DNA from: Trichomonas vaginalis G3
Taxonomy: Eukaryota; Parabasalia; Trichomonadida; Trichomonadidae
Direction: 5' to 3'
NCBI RefSeq assembly: GCF_026262505.1
Contig: NC_067203.1
Coordinates: 19,635,411-19,699,410 of the forward strand
Length of the DNA: 64,000 nt
In this document: positions 35,274 through 45,976 of the stretch, piece by piece
Layout of the letters: each line of letters begins with the position of its first letter
How positions within the stretch are numbered: the first letter of the stretch is position 1
The notes under the pieces: model-generated
What the model was told of the DNA's origin: nothing
Seen by the model: the letters and a program-made list of their open reading frames with translations, nothing else
Database searches by the model: none
Made by a program: the position numbers and the translations under genes

Positions 35274-35789
35274 ATCTTATGCTTTAATTGACTGATGGTA
35301 AACAAATTCCATGCATCTCTGTCGCCATTTCTGTTAATATTTTTGCTGTCATTCATATCATCCACTTCCCCATCCGTTAGCTTTTGAGGATATGCGTTAG
35401 AATAGCTGTTCTTAAATGAAGGCTTTTCACCTTTGAGAGCATAAACTCTATAACTTTCTGCATACTTTATGTTTGAACCTCCTGAGCCATCATTGACATA
35501 AATTTTTATAGGCTTCCACCCTTTGTTCATGTTCCTGCTTCTTCCCTTTAGCTCTTTTGTTCAGTAGTTCTACATCTTTATACACAGCTCCTGTCTCAGT
35601 GAATTCAACAATATTTTCATTCGTTAGCTTTACATTCAAACCCTTGTCGAGTATATTGTTCATTTCATACATATAAAAGGTTTTTATTCTATATGAAATG
35701 AGAAGCAAATCCATCTTAGCTGGTGCCGTTAATGTTCCAATTGAACCAACATCAAATGTTGACTCACGAACGACAAACAATATTGTCAT
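35270..35789 (-). pseudogene. Unrecognised Maverick gene (fossil, broken)
   Basis: Convergent with the ATPase. Coding-like text includes ESTFDVGSIGTLTAPAKMDL and, further on, GWKPIKIYVNDGSGGSNIKY. The sequence is beta-rich with no family recognised; a virion component is a guess from its position. One or two breaks. Confidence 0.45.
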
Positions 35790-36215
35790 AAAGAACTATA
35801 GTTCAGAGTGTTTGAAAGAAAAAGAACAAGCTGAAATCCGTGAATTTAAACACAGCTTCAAACGCTAACGCTACATCAGATGTTAAGTTAGAGTATCCAC
35901 ACTGGACCAAATTCTTTCAAGAGAAGCCAACGACAACCCTTACATAAATGTTCAAACAAATCCTTCAGATAACGTAGACCATTACCTTCTTCAGTTATAC
36001 CAAACAATTTTACTCAAAGACGATAAGAAGCTTTTGATAAATCTTATAAGTAAGAACCAAATAATTCTAACAAAGGAGGACCTTGAAAATGTTTATATCA
36101 CGAATAACAGGAAAGCAATGTGTCATTGACTATCTCGACCCTGAAATCGAATGCTGTGGTCAAACTCCAATATTCATGAAAATAAGGTAACATCCGCATC
36201 ATTGAAACGCAGGTA
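35790..36215 (+). pseudogene. Unrecognised Maverick gene traces (fossil, broken)
   Basis: Coding-like plus-strand stretches such as DHYLLQLYQTILLKDDKKLL appear between two minus-strand genes, with several breaks. No domain is recognised. Confidence 0.35.
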
Positions 36216-36230
36216 CTCCAGGAGTTGAGT

Positions 36231-37283
36231 TTAAGTATAAATATTCGAACGAGTATACAAAACTTTCAACAGAATATAAACTTTGTTTGAAATATGTTTT
36301 AGTAAATTAAAGCAATTGTAATAATTATCCAAAACTTCTTCAGCAGTATCGAACTCATCTTCATAATGCAAACCTAATCTTATTGACTTGGTGCAGTTTT
36401 CACTAACACAATATTTTTCTGTTCTCTTGACTGACATAACTAACTCATTTGTTTCATCAAACAGCAACAACCAAAGTTCATGACCTAATACATAACATTC
36501 ATACTTTATATTTTTAGCTCTGAGTTCTCTTGTAAGCTGTTGCATTTAATATTTTCTAAAAAGTCAACTTCAACAGTCATTCGCACTGGTGCCTTCAGTT
36601 CTACCGGCTCGCCTTGAAAGTCAACTAGTCTAAATTGCATGTCTTTCAAATTATGAGGACTAATGCGAACCCATTTACCTAAATGAGTTACTATGACAGG
36701 AACGTTTGGAATGAACATTGAATTGACTGCATAAAGAAAGACTTATATTCTACTGAACCTTTACTATTAACTCCTGAAATACCTGTGACATTAGCTATTT
36801 TAGACTCAATGTACAAACAATTACCATAACATACGTATGGAACAGATTTCATCTCAATCGTTTTGTCAACACTTTTCAAGGAAATGTCATATGGTATGCA
36901 CCCAAAAGAAGTTGTACTCTATGACTCATTCTTGGTATCTTAAACTCCTTCGCATAACTGAACTTCAAAACTCCTGCAATAAGTTTAACATTCATTAAGT
37001 TTTTCTTCGTTATCCTTGTTTATTGTAAGTATTTATGAGAGCATTTAACACTCCAGCTAATGTTTCCATCTTATATTCTACATTATTGTGAAATCTTATT
37101 TCGTGCTTCTTTCCATCTATTTCAAGCTCCATGAAATCTGTTTCATCTGTTATATAAGAATGAAGCGATAGTATTGAAGTCAACCATTCTGAATGCAAGT
37201 GGCTCATTCTGTAGACCTAAGTTTGTTTGTAGCTTTACTGTCCCGTATTCGTTTGGGTCTGTACTTTGCAAATAGAACAACAT
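36231..37283 (-). pseudogene. Unrecognised Maverick gene(s), possibly capsid-associated (fossil, broken)
   Basis: Minus-strand coding-like text from an ATG at 37283 (MLFYLQSTDPNEYGTVKLQ) through TDFMELEIDGKKHEIRFHNN and PVIVTHLGKWVRISPHNL to 36231. The ATG lies 17 bp from the divergent fibre gene. Several breaks; it may be one or two genes. The same arrangement of minus-strand gene then plus-strand fibre is seen in the Maverick fossil at 7.4-10.5 kb. Confidence 0.4.
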
Positions 37284-37300
37284 TTTATTCTCATTAAAAT

Positions 37301-40261
37301 ATGAGTATAGCTGCATATGCGTATGAAGCTGACAGAGCTAAACGTTTAATATTTTGGTCAATACTCTCTCACACTTACTGACAAATATATTGTTATCAGT
37401 GATGGAAATACCGAGAAATACATAACATGGAAGGACTATGAAAGTTTGACCCTATTTTAACTCCATGTACTATGCCATTCATTGTAAATGGTGAAGTTGT
37501 CATGAAGAACGACACAACAGTATATAAGTCTGTTCATGAAGCATTAGAATATATGTTGAATTATAATCCCGAAAGATTTGACCCAAGCACTACACCATGT
37601 GCAATGCCATTTATTAAGGACGGTGAAATCGTAAGAGTTCCGGATTCAACGGTTTATACTGCTGTTCAAAACAGTTTACAAAACATTTTATCGAATATCT
37701 TTAATTCAGAAACTACAGAAATAAAATTACCGTATATAACAGATGCTAAAGAAATTAAATCAAAAACGACAACATTATTTATGTCACTTAATGATTTAAT
37801 GACTTATATCATTAATATTCCTTCTCCGACTATAGCATTTGATCCAAACTCGACGGTTTGCAGTGTACCTTTCATAAATGACAGTTCATTAATTGCTTTA
37901 AGGGATTCAACAGTAAATGAATCATTAAAGGCGTCATTAATGAAAATCATTGATTTTAACTCATTCATGAATACATATAATTCATTCATTAATGTTTCAT
38001 ACACTTCTAAAGAAGGTGAGCCAAAAACTATCAATAAAGCGGTGTATGAAATAAAAGCATCAACGACGAAATTGAATTCGTTAACTTTTGACGGTGATAG
38101 TTTCGTTAATGACATAACATCGGGGAAAACAATTTTAACGAAAGAATACTTAAAATCTCATGTTAGTGAGTTCGTTGAAATTGAAAAAGAAGGTGGAATT
38201 AAGTTCGATCCACTGAATTTCATTTTCAGCTTAGCGAATGCGGGTATTAATTTTGCTGAATGGACAACAATACAGAGTGAAATAAATGCAATATGGACGT
38301 TTTTGGGGTCAAAAGCGGGAATGGGTGAGCTTGTAAATGCTGCAAGAACATTAGGTGAAACAGGAAATTTTGTAGATGGTTTTAAAAGACTTGTTTCAAA
38401 TGTTTTAACAAACACAAAGAAATTATTTAGATATACCATACATAACGGTCAGATTTTCGAACAGATAGCAACAAACCCTCCGGTTATGGCTGCGTTGATG
38501 ATGGTTAGAGATATAAAACCACGTAACGACGGGAACGAAGAACATGAACAAGGAATACTGGTCGGGTTATTCGAGACATTAAAAACGTGTATCCTGAAGT
38601 TATTGATTTATTTAGAGGAGTTAATGATTCAATTTCAAAACATTCTATAACCCTCGATGAAGAGAATAAATTAACAGATTATATATTCGTCATTATTGCA
38701 GAACTAATGAAGAGAATAAATGAAAAAGGAATTGGTGATATCATTAATGTCAGCGATGTAATGATGAAAAGAAATTTTGACTCATTATTTACAAAACCGA
38801 AAACAGAATATAGTCTTTATGACGTAATTACCGAATTAATGAAAAGATTAATGATAATAAGAGTTCTGGCGGAAGAGTTTGAATTAGAAGTGAATGATGT
38901 TAATGAGAAATTAGCCGAAAAAGCAGACAAAAATGAGCTTTTAGCTCTGAGTGATAAAGTCAAGAACCACGTTCATTATATATACTTCAGACGAACAGAT
39001 TATAACGGACTACCATGGATATTTAACACGAAGTGATGAAGTGAAGACGGAAGACCCCAATGAAAGAAGATATAAATACATTCGTGCTAAAGGTTATGAC
39101 ATAAGCTGTACTGTACAGTATGATGTAGCTAAAGCACCAGAAGCATTTGGTTATACCGGTGAAATTTATGCCTCTACTTTCTCTGTTAAAGGTGTATTAG
39201 TTGAACCAAGATTTACTTTGAGAGTTAAGTCAAAAATAACGTTTGAAGATGCTATTAAAAGTAAAGCTGACAAAGTTGAACTCGAAGCAATGAACAAAGT
39301 TTTGAAATCTCATAAACACAACATCTCCGATATAAATGAACTTCAAGCTACATTAGACAGTAAAGCCGACAAGAACCATACACATAAATCCTTCACTACT
39401 GTTAGAGCAGACGACATAATATTGAACTATACCCTTGGTTCAAGTGCACCTTTAGAGAATCCAAGTACAAGCGTAAAAGATACACTAAACTCCTTAAATA
39501 ACAAATGTATGAACATTGAAGGTCATGCCAGAAACTTTGAAGCACATGAACTACCAACAATGTTAGATAATAAAGCTGACAAGAACCATACACATAACTC
39601 CTTCTCAACTGTTAGAGCAGACGACATAATATTGAACTTTGACCTTGGTTCAAGTGCACCTTTAGAGAATCCAAGTACAAGCGTAAAAGATACTCTTAAC
39701 AATTTAGATAACAGTTGCAGGAATATCGAAGATCATGCCAGAAACTTTGAAGCACATGAACTACCAACAATGTTAGATAATAAAGCTGACAAAACAGAGC
39801 TTCAAACATTAAAGACAGAAATACTTCAAACATTATATCCTATAGGCTCTATTTATACGTCAATGAACTCAACAAATCCAGAAACAGTTCTGGGTTTTGG
39901 TACGTGGAAGCAGATTGTAGATAAATTCTTATACTGTGCTAGATATTCAAAGCAAACAGGAGGTTCGAAGAAAATTAAAGAAGCAAACCTTCCACCGCAC
40001 ACTCATACAGGAACTACAAACACAACAGGTAATCATTCACATTCAATAACAAAAAGAGGTTATACAAATCTTGCAGCAGGTTCGGATAGACAGGGAATGA
40101 ATAGATATGATATTTCAAGTGACCCAGTAGATTCAAGCACAGGTATTTTCTGTGGAACCACAGGAAATCATTCACACACTTTCACAACAAATTCAACAGG
40201 CTCGGGTGCAGATTATATGCCACCATTTGTGACTGTATTCGCATGGTTCAGAGCTGCTTAA
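37301..40261 (+). pseudogene. Maverick fibre-like surface protein (fossil, a few breaks)
   Basis: A long gene with modular architecture. Near the front are four repeats of about 45-60 residues with the pattern FDPxTTPCxMPFIxDG ... DSTVYxSV (for example FDPSTTPCAMPFIKDG and FDPNSTVCSVPFINDS). The middle is helical, then a shaft with KADKNHTHKS-type units, including two near-identical ~70-residue repeats (VRADDIILNYTLGSSAPLEN). The C-terminal module starts LYPIGSIYTSMNSTNPE, is His/Gly/Thr-rich (PPHTHTGTTNTTGNHSHS) and ends YMPPFVTVFAWFRAA. The end module resembles phage short-tail-fibre/collar domains. Likely role: attachment spike of the particle. Broken in about three places. Confidence 0.7.
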
Positions 40262-40280
40262 AATCTTTAACTTTACATAA

Positions 40281-41365
40281 ATGAGCTTGAAAGAAGTATT
40301 CGAACAACATCCATGGAGGTCTTTTAAGAAATTCAATGAAGCTGCAAAGAGTTCGGGATTTACTAACAGAGCTGAAGTGAAAAGGTTCTTTAACAAAAAT
40401 GTTGCACATCAAACAAAAATAAATCCTTACGACTACTTTTTACCAATTTACTCCAACACTCCTGACGCATACCAATTTGACACTCTCATTCAAAGCAGAA
40501 AAGGAGGACATAAACCATTCCTCATCTTCATAAATGTTAACACTCGCAAAGCATATGCATATCCAATGAAAAATAAAGGAACTCGTGAAGTGTTAAGAGT
40601 TTTACAAAATTTGTAGCAGAACATAACCCAAGTACTTTAACATCAGACCAAGACAGTGCATACCTCAGCAACGAAATCACAGAATTTCTCATTAAGCATA
40701 ACATAACTCACTACACCACTGAAGACCATAACCATAACATACTCGGCATCATTAACCGCTTCATAAGAACGCTCAGAGATTTAAATCAAGAGCGAGACTT
40801 TACCGAAGAAACAATGAAACATTTTCTCGAAGTATATAATTCCTCAACACATTCTACAACAGGACATACACCAAATTCAATGACACAACAACAAGAAGAA
40901 AAGTATATACAAAAGAAACGAAGTCAAACACAAAATATCAGAAATTCAACACAATTTACCCTCATTCCTGGTACAAAAGTTCGTGTAGTTCTTGACGACA
41001 AACCATTGACAAAGAAACGTTTAAGGTTAAGTCGAAATTATTATATCGTAGACTCTACACAAGGTAATGGATATCTTATAAAAGCTGCTGACGACTCCAT
41101 AGCATTTTACCCTCGTCATAAATTAGTCGAAAGTAGTAATGGCAAACTTGCTGAAACCATTGACGAAGCAAAGCGAGGAGTGGTTATTGAAATACTTGGC
41201 TACAACATAAACGATGACACTTATAAAGTAAGATATGAAGGAGGCGTTGAAGATGTTATACCATCTAAGAACTTGAGAGAGTCAAAGCCAACACATCTGG
41301 GACCATTAGAGCGGGAGTATTGGAAAGACAAAAATATGCCAGAAAGAATAAGAAAATTCATCTAA
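40281..41365 (+). pseudogene. Maverick retroviral-type integrase (fossil, about one break)
   Basis: Starts ACATAAATG 19 bases after the fibre stop. An N-terminal region (HPWRSFKKFNEAAKSSGF) is followed by the rve fold with YQFDTLIQS (first Asp), a second Asp in a SDQDSAY-type motif and a third acidic or replacement position in the helix with LGIINRFIRTLRDL. The C-terminal ~100 residues (FTLIPGTKVRVVLDDKPLTK ... YKVRYEGGVEDVIPSKNL) look like an SH3/chromo-type tail, as in Polinton integrases. The enzyme would join element ends to host DNA, giving short target duplications such as the GTCTT seen here. Confidence 0.75.
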
Positions 41366-41519
41366 ACTTTTTCATTAGATGTAAATCAGACATGAATGAG
41401 AACAATCATGGAATTATTAATGGTACCATTTATTTTAACATAAAGACTCAAACGGACTCTTTGAGTCCTGAAGGTCTTTCAGACCGAAGCGGCGGGGTAT
41501 AGCCCATGACCAAAAATAA

Positions 41520-41572
41520 TTTTTAGGTGAAGTGGTGAAATCTCACCTCTTTTCTCACCTCTTTTCTCACCC
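41520..41572. repeat. GGTGAA-rich spacer repeat
   Basis: AGGTGAAGTGGTGAAATCTC followed by CACCTCTTTTCTCACC. Related to the repeats in the Maverick ends and to the copies at 42366-42414 and 43439-43485. Just before it, GAAGGTCTTTCAGACCGAAG (41469-41488) contains a short GC-rich hairpin. Confidence 0.8.
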
Positions 41573-41600
41573 TCGTGAATTTTCATGAATTTCCTTAAGA

Positions 41601-41640
41601 TAGAAAAATAAAGTTAGTTTTATTTTTATTTATTTTTTTA
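41601..41640 (+). promoter_or_regulatory. Shared accessory-gene leader, copy 1
   Basis: Core ATAAAGTTAGTTTTATTTTT ends about 20 bases before the KilA-N start. The same core precedes three more genes at matching distance, so it is probably a common promoter or transcript leader. Confidence 0.6.
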
Positions 41641-41660
41641 TCTTGTAGGTAAGAACAGAA

Positions 41661-42246
41661 ATGTCAGTCGAAGCAAAAACATTCACGAACAAATCTAATG
41701 GTGAAACATTCACAAAAGGCACTTATAATGGTATTGAAGTCTTACGTAGAGACAAGGATGGTTACATTAATGCAACAAAGATGGCAAGAGAAGCGGGAAG
41801 GTTAAACCATTTAAACAGATTTCTCAATAGTACTAAAATGCAGGAAATTATTGAGTTTTGGATGAACGAATACGGTGGAGCCAAAAGTGGCTCGACCTCA
41901 AAACAAGCATTTTATGAGCTTACAAAGGGTGTCATGAATGAATTCAAAGGTATTTACATACATCCTAACCTCGTTCATTTTGTTGCTGAATGGTGCTCTG
42001 TAAAGTATGCATTTTATGTCAAAGATATTATGGACTCCATAGACAAGAAAGTTCATGAAATTAGATGAAGAAGAACTCGAAGATACAGTAGAGAATGCTA
42101 AACCTTTGTTCGAACAAGAAGTTAGAAAAATGTGCGAAAAACAATTAGAACATGAACGTGAGATATATTATGGTTATAGAGATTCTTCATACGAACTAGA
42201 CCAATGGGAACAAGAAGATTTAAAGAGAGATTTTAGAGAATTATGA
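41661..42246 (+). pseudogene. Maverick KilA-N domain protein (fossil, broken)
   Basis: A KilA-N DNA-binding domain is clear near residues 20-110: YNGIEVLRRDKDGYINATKM, then an RFLNSTKMQEIIEFW helix region and YIHPNLVHFVAEWCSVKYAF. The C-terminal part is charged and helical and is broken about once or twice. KilA-N proteins of large DNA viruses and phages bind DNA and often modulate host or viral expression. First of four accessory genes sharing a leader motif. Confidence 0.75.
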
Positions 42247-42365
42247 ACTCGCTAAGATAGCATTAGAAGCTGCAGAAAGAAGTTAAAAGTTTGGGGTCGT
42301 TTTGTACAAAAATATGTGAGTAAATGAACCATTTATTTTTGCTGAATTCAGCAAAAAATAATTTT

Positions 42366-42414
42366 TAGGTGAAGAGGTGAGATCTCACCTGTTTTTTCAC
42401 CTCTTTTTTCACCC
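42366..42414. repeat. GGTGAA-rich spacer repeat
   Basis: AGGTGAAGAGGTGAGATCTC then CACCTGTTTTTTCACC. Together with the following CATGAATTTCCTTAAGATAG it duplicates the whole spacer at 41520-41640. Confidence 0.8.
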
Positions 42415-42442
42415 TCATGAAAATTCATGAATTTCCTTAAGA

Positions 42443-42483
42443 TAGAAAAAATAAAGTTAGTTTTATTTTTATTTAATTTTTTA
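42443..42483 (+). promoter_or_regulatory. Shared accessory-gene leader, copy 2
   Basis: Same core ATAAAGTTAGTTTTATTTTT, about 16 bases before ATG 42499. Confidence 0.6.
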
Positions 42484-42498
42484 TTTTGTATAAAAGAT

Positions 42499-43440
42499 AT
42501 GATTTCAACAATAGGTTCTACAACACTTCAAACAACTACAGCACCAAATTCATTAGTCATGAATCCTACGTCAATGTTGGTAGAGATGAAAAGCTTTATT
42601 CCTTCTTCATATACTTTTGAAACAGAAATCCAGAAGATCAAACAAGAACTTTTAACAAGTAATTTAGACTGTAGTGCGAAAGATGAAACAAATAAACAGT
42701 ATCTTTATGAAATGGAGGATCTGGTGGAACATTTACCCAAACTACCTGAAATTCAACAACAAAAGCTCACTATTCCTGAATTCGACGAAATTGAAGTGAA
42801 ACTAACAGACTCAGTTGAAATAAAGAAGTTCATACGTAAAGTAAATTATGAGTTTCTAGGATATCATTGCAACCATAAAGTTATGGACAAAGATTGCGAT
42901 ATGGTATATAAGAATGTTTCTGACATATATAAATCGGAGGAGTTTAAGACATACGACAACTTTGTTTCATTAGTTGCTGAATGTGTATGGCAAATAAGAG
43001 ATAAAGATAGAAGAGGTAAAGTATGGAACGGACAAATAAAACCCGCAACTTTTGAGTTAAAGAAAACCATTGACGCCTTAGTTGTTCTAGCAGGTCAAAT
43101 TTCAATGTATAACGCAAAAATGAATCCGCAATGTTCTAAATGTAAAGCAGCAATGAGGAAATATAACTACTCCGTCAAAGAGATAGAACGTATGAGAAAC
43201 GACTATGCTGACTTAAAGAAAGAAGTAGAGAAACCAGCAGAAGATAAAATGGACATGTTAGCATTTCTTAATAAAAACTATCCAACAGCTGAAGATTTCC
43301 TTCTGTCTGACGTCAAGAAGAAATATAAAGAGACTTTCGGCATTGTTAAAACTTTTGATATCCTCAGCGAAGAAATAGAAGCTACGAAATTGTTTAGGAT
43401 TTCAAATATACATCATACAATTCATGTAAGACGCTTGTGA
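42499..43440 (+). CDS. Maverick accessory protein, ~313 aa, unrecognised
   Basis: I place the start at ATG 42499 (MISTIGSTTLQTTTAPNSLV), because the longer open frame to 42427 runs through the leader motif. The product is acidic and helical and has a CSKCKAAMRKYNYSVKEIER segment (CxxC) near residue 215, followed by a short coiled coil (RNDYADLKKEVEKPAEDKMD). The C-terminal third resembles nothing I can name. It lies between two DNA-binding genes and shares their leader, so a regulatory or replication-linked role is possible. The frame is whole. Confidence 0.6.
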   Translation: MISTIGSTTLQTTTAPNSLVMNPTSMLVEMKSFIPSSYTFETEIQKIKQELLTSNLDCSAKDETNKQYLYEMEDLVEHLPKLPEIQQQKLTIPEFDEIEVKLTDSVEIKKFIRKVNYEFLGYHCNHKVMDKDCDMVYKNVSDIYKSEEFKTYDNFVSLVAECVWQIRDKDRRGKVWNGQIKPATFELKKTIDALVVLAGQISMYNAKMNPQCSKCKAAMRKYNYSVKEIERMRNDYADLKKEVEKPAEDKMDMLAFLNKNYPTAEDFLLSDVKKKYKETFGIVKTFDILSEEIEATKLFRISNIHHTIHVRRL

Positions 43441-43485
43441 AAAAGAGGTGAAAAAAGAGGTGAGATTTCACCACTTCACCTAAAA
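43439..43485. repeat. GGTGAA-rich spacer repeat, inverted copy
   Basis: GAAAAAGAGGTGAAAAAAGA then GAGATTTCACCACTTCACC; opposite orientation to the two copies upstream. Followed by TTTTTGCTGAATTCAGCA, a small palindrome also present at about 42340. Confidence 0.8.
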
Positions 43486-43567
43486 ATTATTTTTGCTGAA
43501 TTCAGCACAAAATTCTGAGTAAAATGACATATGGCACGTGTCAAACCGTTGAGTTTTCACAAATTTT

Positions 43568-43606
43568 AAAAATAACGTTAGTTTTATTTTTATTTATTTT
43601 TTATTT
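43568..43606 (+). promoter_or_regulatory. Shared accessory-gene leader, copy 3
   Basis: AATAACGTTAGTTTTATTTT, one base different in the core, about 16 bases before the HNH gene. Confidence 0.6.
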
Positions 43607-43621
43607 TGTATGTAAAGACAG

Positions 43622-44206
43622 ATGTACGCTGAACTTGTTGGTCAAGATGTATGGAAAGAATGTTTACAAGATGAAGAGTATGAAATTCACTGTTCTGAGC
43701 CTTTTGAAATAAGGAAGAAAGAAACCAAGAGAATTATACATGAATATAACAGAGGAACAGGTTATATTTGTGTAACATTAAACCTCAAAAAGTACCAAAA
43801 ACATGTTCTCATAGCTACTCATTTTATTTCCAATCCGAACAATTTACCGTGTGTGGACCATATAAACCATCAAAGAGACGACAATAGACTTCAAAATTTA
43901 CGTTGGGTTAGTCGCTCAGAAAATCATAAGAACAGAAGTAGTTATGGTAAATTATCTTGTGAATATTTCGATGAACTAGACGATGAAGCAATTGAAATAA
44001 ACTCTTATGGAAAGCATGACTTAGAGTTCTACTATTATTCCGAAAAGGAAGATTCGTTCTATTATTATACAGGAGTTAACTATAGAAAAATGCATGTTTG
44101 TTTCCTAAAATCAGGAATTGCATATGTTACTTTGACGGATACTGAAGGAAAGAAAGTTCAAGTTCGTTTAAACGTTTTCAAGAGGTTATATGATATTCAG
44201 TTTTGA
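43622..44206 (+). CDS. Maverick HNH homing-type endonuclease, 194 aa
   Basis: Whole frame. Residues ~50-105 form an HNH module of the NUMOD/HNH_3 type: KHVLIATHFISNPNNLPCVD, HINHQRDDNRLQNLRWVSRS, ENHKNR. The DHINHQRDDNRLQNLRW core carries the metal-binding His/Asn set. Upstream lies a NUMOD4-like strand region (YNRGTGYICVTLNLKKYQ). Such nucleases cut DNA and are common freestanding homing enzymes in large viruses. The C-terminal part (KHDLEFYYYSEKEDSFYYYT) is Tyr-rich and unusual. Confidence 0.8.
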   Translation: MYAELVGQDVWKECLQDEEYEIHCSEPFEIRKKETKRIIHEYNRGTGYICVTLNLKKYQKHVLIATHFISNPNNLPCVDHINHQRDDNRLQNLRWVSRSENHKNRSSYGKLSCEYFDELDDEAIEINSYGKHDLEFYYYSEKEDSFYYYTGVNYRKMHVCFLKSGIAYVTLTDTEGKKVQVRLNVFKRLYDIQF

Positions 44207-44234
44207 ACCATGAATTTTTAACATTTCTTTAACA

Positions 44235-44273
44235 CAAAAAATAAAGTTAGTTTTATTTTTATTTATTTTTTTA
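44235..44273 (+). promoter_or_regulatory. Shared accessory-gene leader, copy 4
   Basis: ATAAAGTTAGTTTTATTTTT again, about 20 bases before the second KilA-N gene; this spacer lacks the GGTGAA repeat. Confidence 0.6.
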
Positions 44274-44293
44274 TCCGGAATATAAAGACAGTA

Positions 44294-45121
44294 ATGACAA
44301 CATTAGAGAACACAACAACTGCTATCGTTCATGAAACCATAAATGAAGAATACGAATACATACAGTATAACAAACAATTGAGACTCATTCGTTCTGTCAA
44401 AGACGACATGTACCAAATGCAAAGTATAATGAACGCTCTTCGTTCTACAAAGCAAGCATATCATTGGTTTGAAAACCAACAGACAAAAGAACTTTTAGAA
44501 GAATTTCCTCATATGTTTGCTACCCTCGGAAAACCGAGGGTAGAGATTCCGTACGAAAATCGCAAGAATTTGGCTCCTGGTTTGAGAGGATATTATGTTC
44601 ATAGACTTTTAGTAAATGCTGTAGCAATATGGGCTTCACCTCGTTATGCTTGTTATATTTTCATGATGTTAGATGAACTATATAAAGCAGAACGTGGAGA
44701 GATGGAAAAGAAACTTCAAGCAAAAGATGAAGTCATTGAATCCAAAGACAAAAGCATACAGAAAAGAATACCACGTTCAGTACCAAAAGGAAAGGAAAAA
44801 AGCTATAAGTATATGATATATACTGAAGAGATGGAGAAAGAAGAAGACAGAGATATGGTTATGTTGCATTTAGTGAGAAGAAACAACAAGAGCTTTTATG
44901 ACCTCGCTAAAATATATAAATCTGACAGAAACTGGTTCTATCGTGAAAACTTACCGATTTCAATGACACCGAATGAGCAAATAAAGGAAATTGTCAAAAA
45001 TACTCTTCCTCAAACACACTATGACATCAACGGTTGCACAATACTTACATTCAAAGAAGACTTACCGCTACTGAAAGAAAAGATAACAGAATATTTCGAT
45101 AACTTCAAAGAGGAAGAATGA
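44294..45121 (+). CDS. Maverick KilA-N/Bro-like protein, 275 aa
   Basis: Whole frame. Residues ~15-130 follow the KilA-N pattern seen in the first copy: YEYIQYNKQLRLIRSVKDDM, YHWFENQQTKELLEEF, and PGLRGYYVHRLLVNAVAIWA followed by SPRYACYIFMMLDEL. A charged linker (MEKKLQAKDEVIESKDKSIQ) leads to a C-terminal domain (YKYMIYTEEMEKEEDRDMVM ... NNKSFYDLAKIYKSDRNWFY) like the DUF3627-type ends of poxvirus and baculovirus Bro proteins. Probably DNA-binding and regulatory. Confidence 0.7.
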   Translation: MTTLENTTTAIVHETINEEYEYIQYNKQLRLIRSVKDDMYQMQSIMNALRSTKQAYHWFENQQTKELLEEFPHMFATLGKPRVEIPYENRKNLAPGLRGYYVHRLLVNAVAIWASPRYACYIFMMLDELYKAERGEMEKKLQAKDEVIESKDKSIQKRIPRSVPKGKEKSYKYMIYTEEMEKEEDRDMVMLHLVRRNNKSFYDLAKIYKSDRNWFYRENLPISMTPNEQIKEIVKNTLPQTHYDINGCTILTFKEDLPLLKEKITEYFDNFKEEE

Positions 45122-45178
45122 AAAAATCTACGCTATATTTTATTTTTTTTTTATAAAATTTATCTCATATGAAAGAAC

Positions 45179-45394
45179 ATGAATTTAGAATATTCGGAAC
45201 TCATGACAGAAGAAGAGAACGAACAACATGTAAAAGATTATGCAAAATTTCTGAAGACATACAAAGCATTTAAACAATATCTAAATGCTTCTAAAGATTA
45301 TGCAAAATTTCTGAAGGTATATAAAGCTTATGAAAAAGCGTATGAAAAGTTTATACATTGGGGAATTGTTGTAAAATATCAATATGAAGACTAA
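45179..45394 (+). CDS. Maverick small protein with internal repeat, 71 aa
   Basis: Short whole frame after a T-rich leader. KDYAKFLKTYKAFKQYL is repeated as KDYAKFLKVYKAYEKAY, mirrored by repeated DNA (AAAGATTATGCAAAATTTCT). Lys/Tyr-rich, amphipathic helical. Function unknown. Confidence 0.45.
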   Translation: MNLEYSELMTEEENEQHVKDYAKFLKTYKAFKQYLNASKDYAKFLKVYKAYEKAYEKFIHWGIVVKYQYED

Positions 45395-45412
45395 CCAAAA
45401 ATATATTTTTGC

Positions 45413-45886
45413 TTAAATAGCTTCAGGGTCTATTTCTTCAACCATTTCACTTCCTTCGTCAATGTCAATAGAAGCTTCTTCAACCTTTGGTAAGAATTTC
45501 TGTATAACATCTTTGTTCGTTATTGTCTTCAGAGATGAAGGATAATATTTCACATTTGTTTCACCCTTCTTATATTCTTTCTGTTCGGAAAGATTCATAG
45601 TAATACTGAAGAAGTCAATGTTGGAGTTCTTTATAATAGTATAGTGTGTATCTTTGACATTCACGAAGAAACCCTTTTGTTTCAAAACTACTGCTAATTC
45701 TTGTGAAGTATAACGTTTGCGGTCAATGACAATAGCTAATGGTCTGACATACTGACCAAACTTAGATTCTTTCACAAACTTCTTGTTAAAGATAACATTA
45801 ACATTTGAAGCACCATTGAACTCATTCTTGATGACAGTAGCGAGAGCATTGTATGAAAAGAACTTACAATCTTGCATGTGTTTCAT
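45413..45886 (-). CDS. Maverick protein, 157 aa, unrecognised
   Basis: Whole frame starting MKHMQDCKFFSYNALATVIK and ending in an acidic tail (EEASIDIDEGSEMVEEIDPE). Divergent from the polymerase gene, with a 90-base T/A-rich intergenic region that likely serves both. The middle alternates basic strands and helices (PLAIVIDRKRYTSQELAVVL). The neighbourhood suggests a replication partner (terminal protein or single-strand-binding protein) but no motif proves it. Confidence 0.5.
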   Translation of the reverse strand: MKHMQDCKFFSYNALATVIKNEFNGASNVNVIFNKKFVKESKFGQYVRPLAIVIDRKRYTSQELAVVLKQKGFFVNVKDTHYTIIKNSNIDFFSITMNLSEQKEYKKGETNVKYYPSSLKTITNKDVIQKFLPKVEEASIDIDEGSEMVEEIDPEAI

Positions 45887-45976
45887 TAAAATAAAAATAT
45901 TAAATTATTTTGAAAAATAACTTAAAAAAATCTAAGCTAATTTTTTTCTAAGAAATTTTTTTATTTCCTACTAAAG

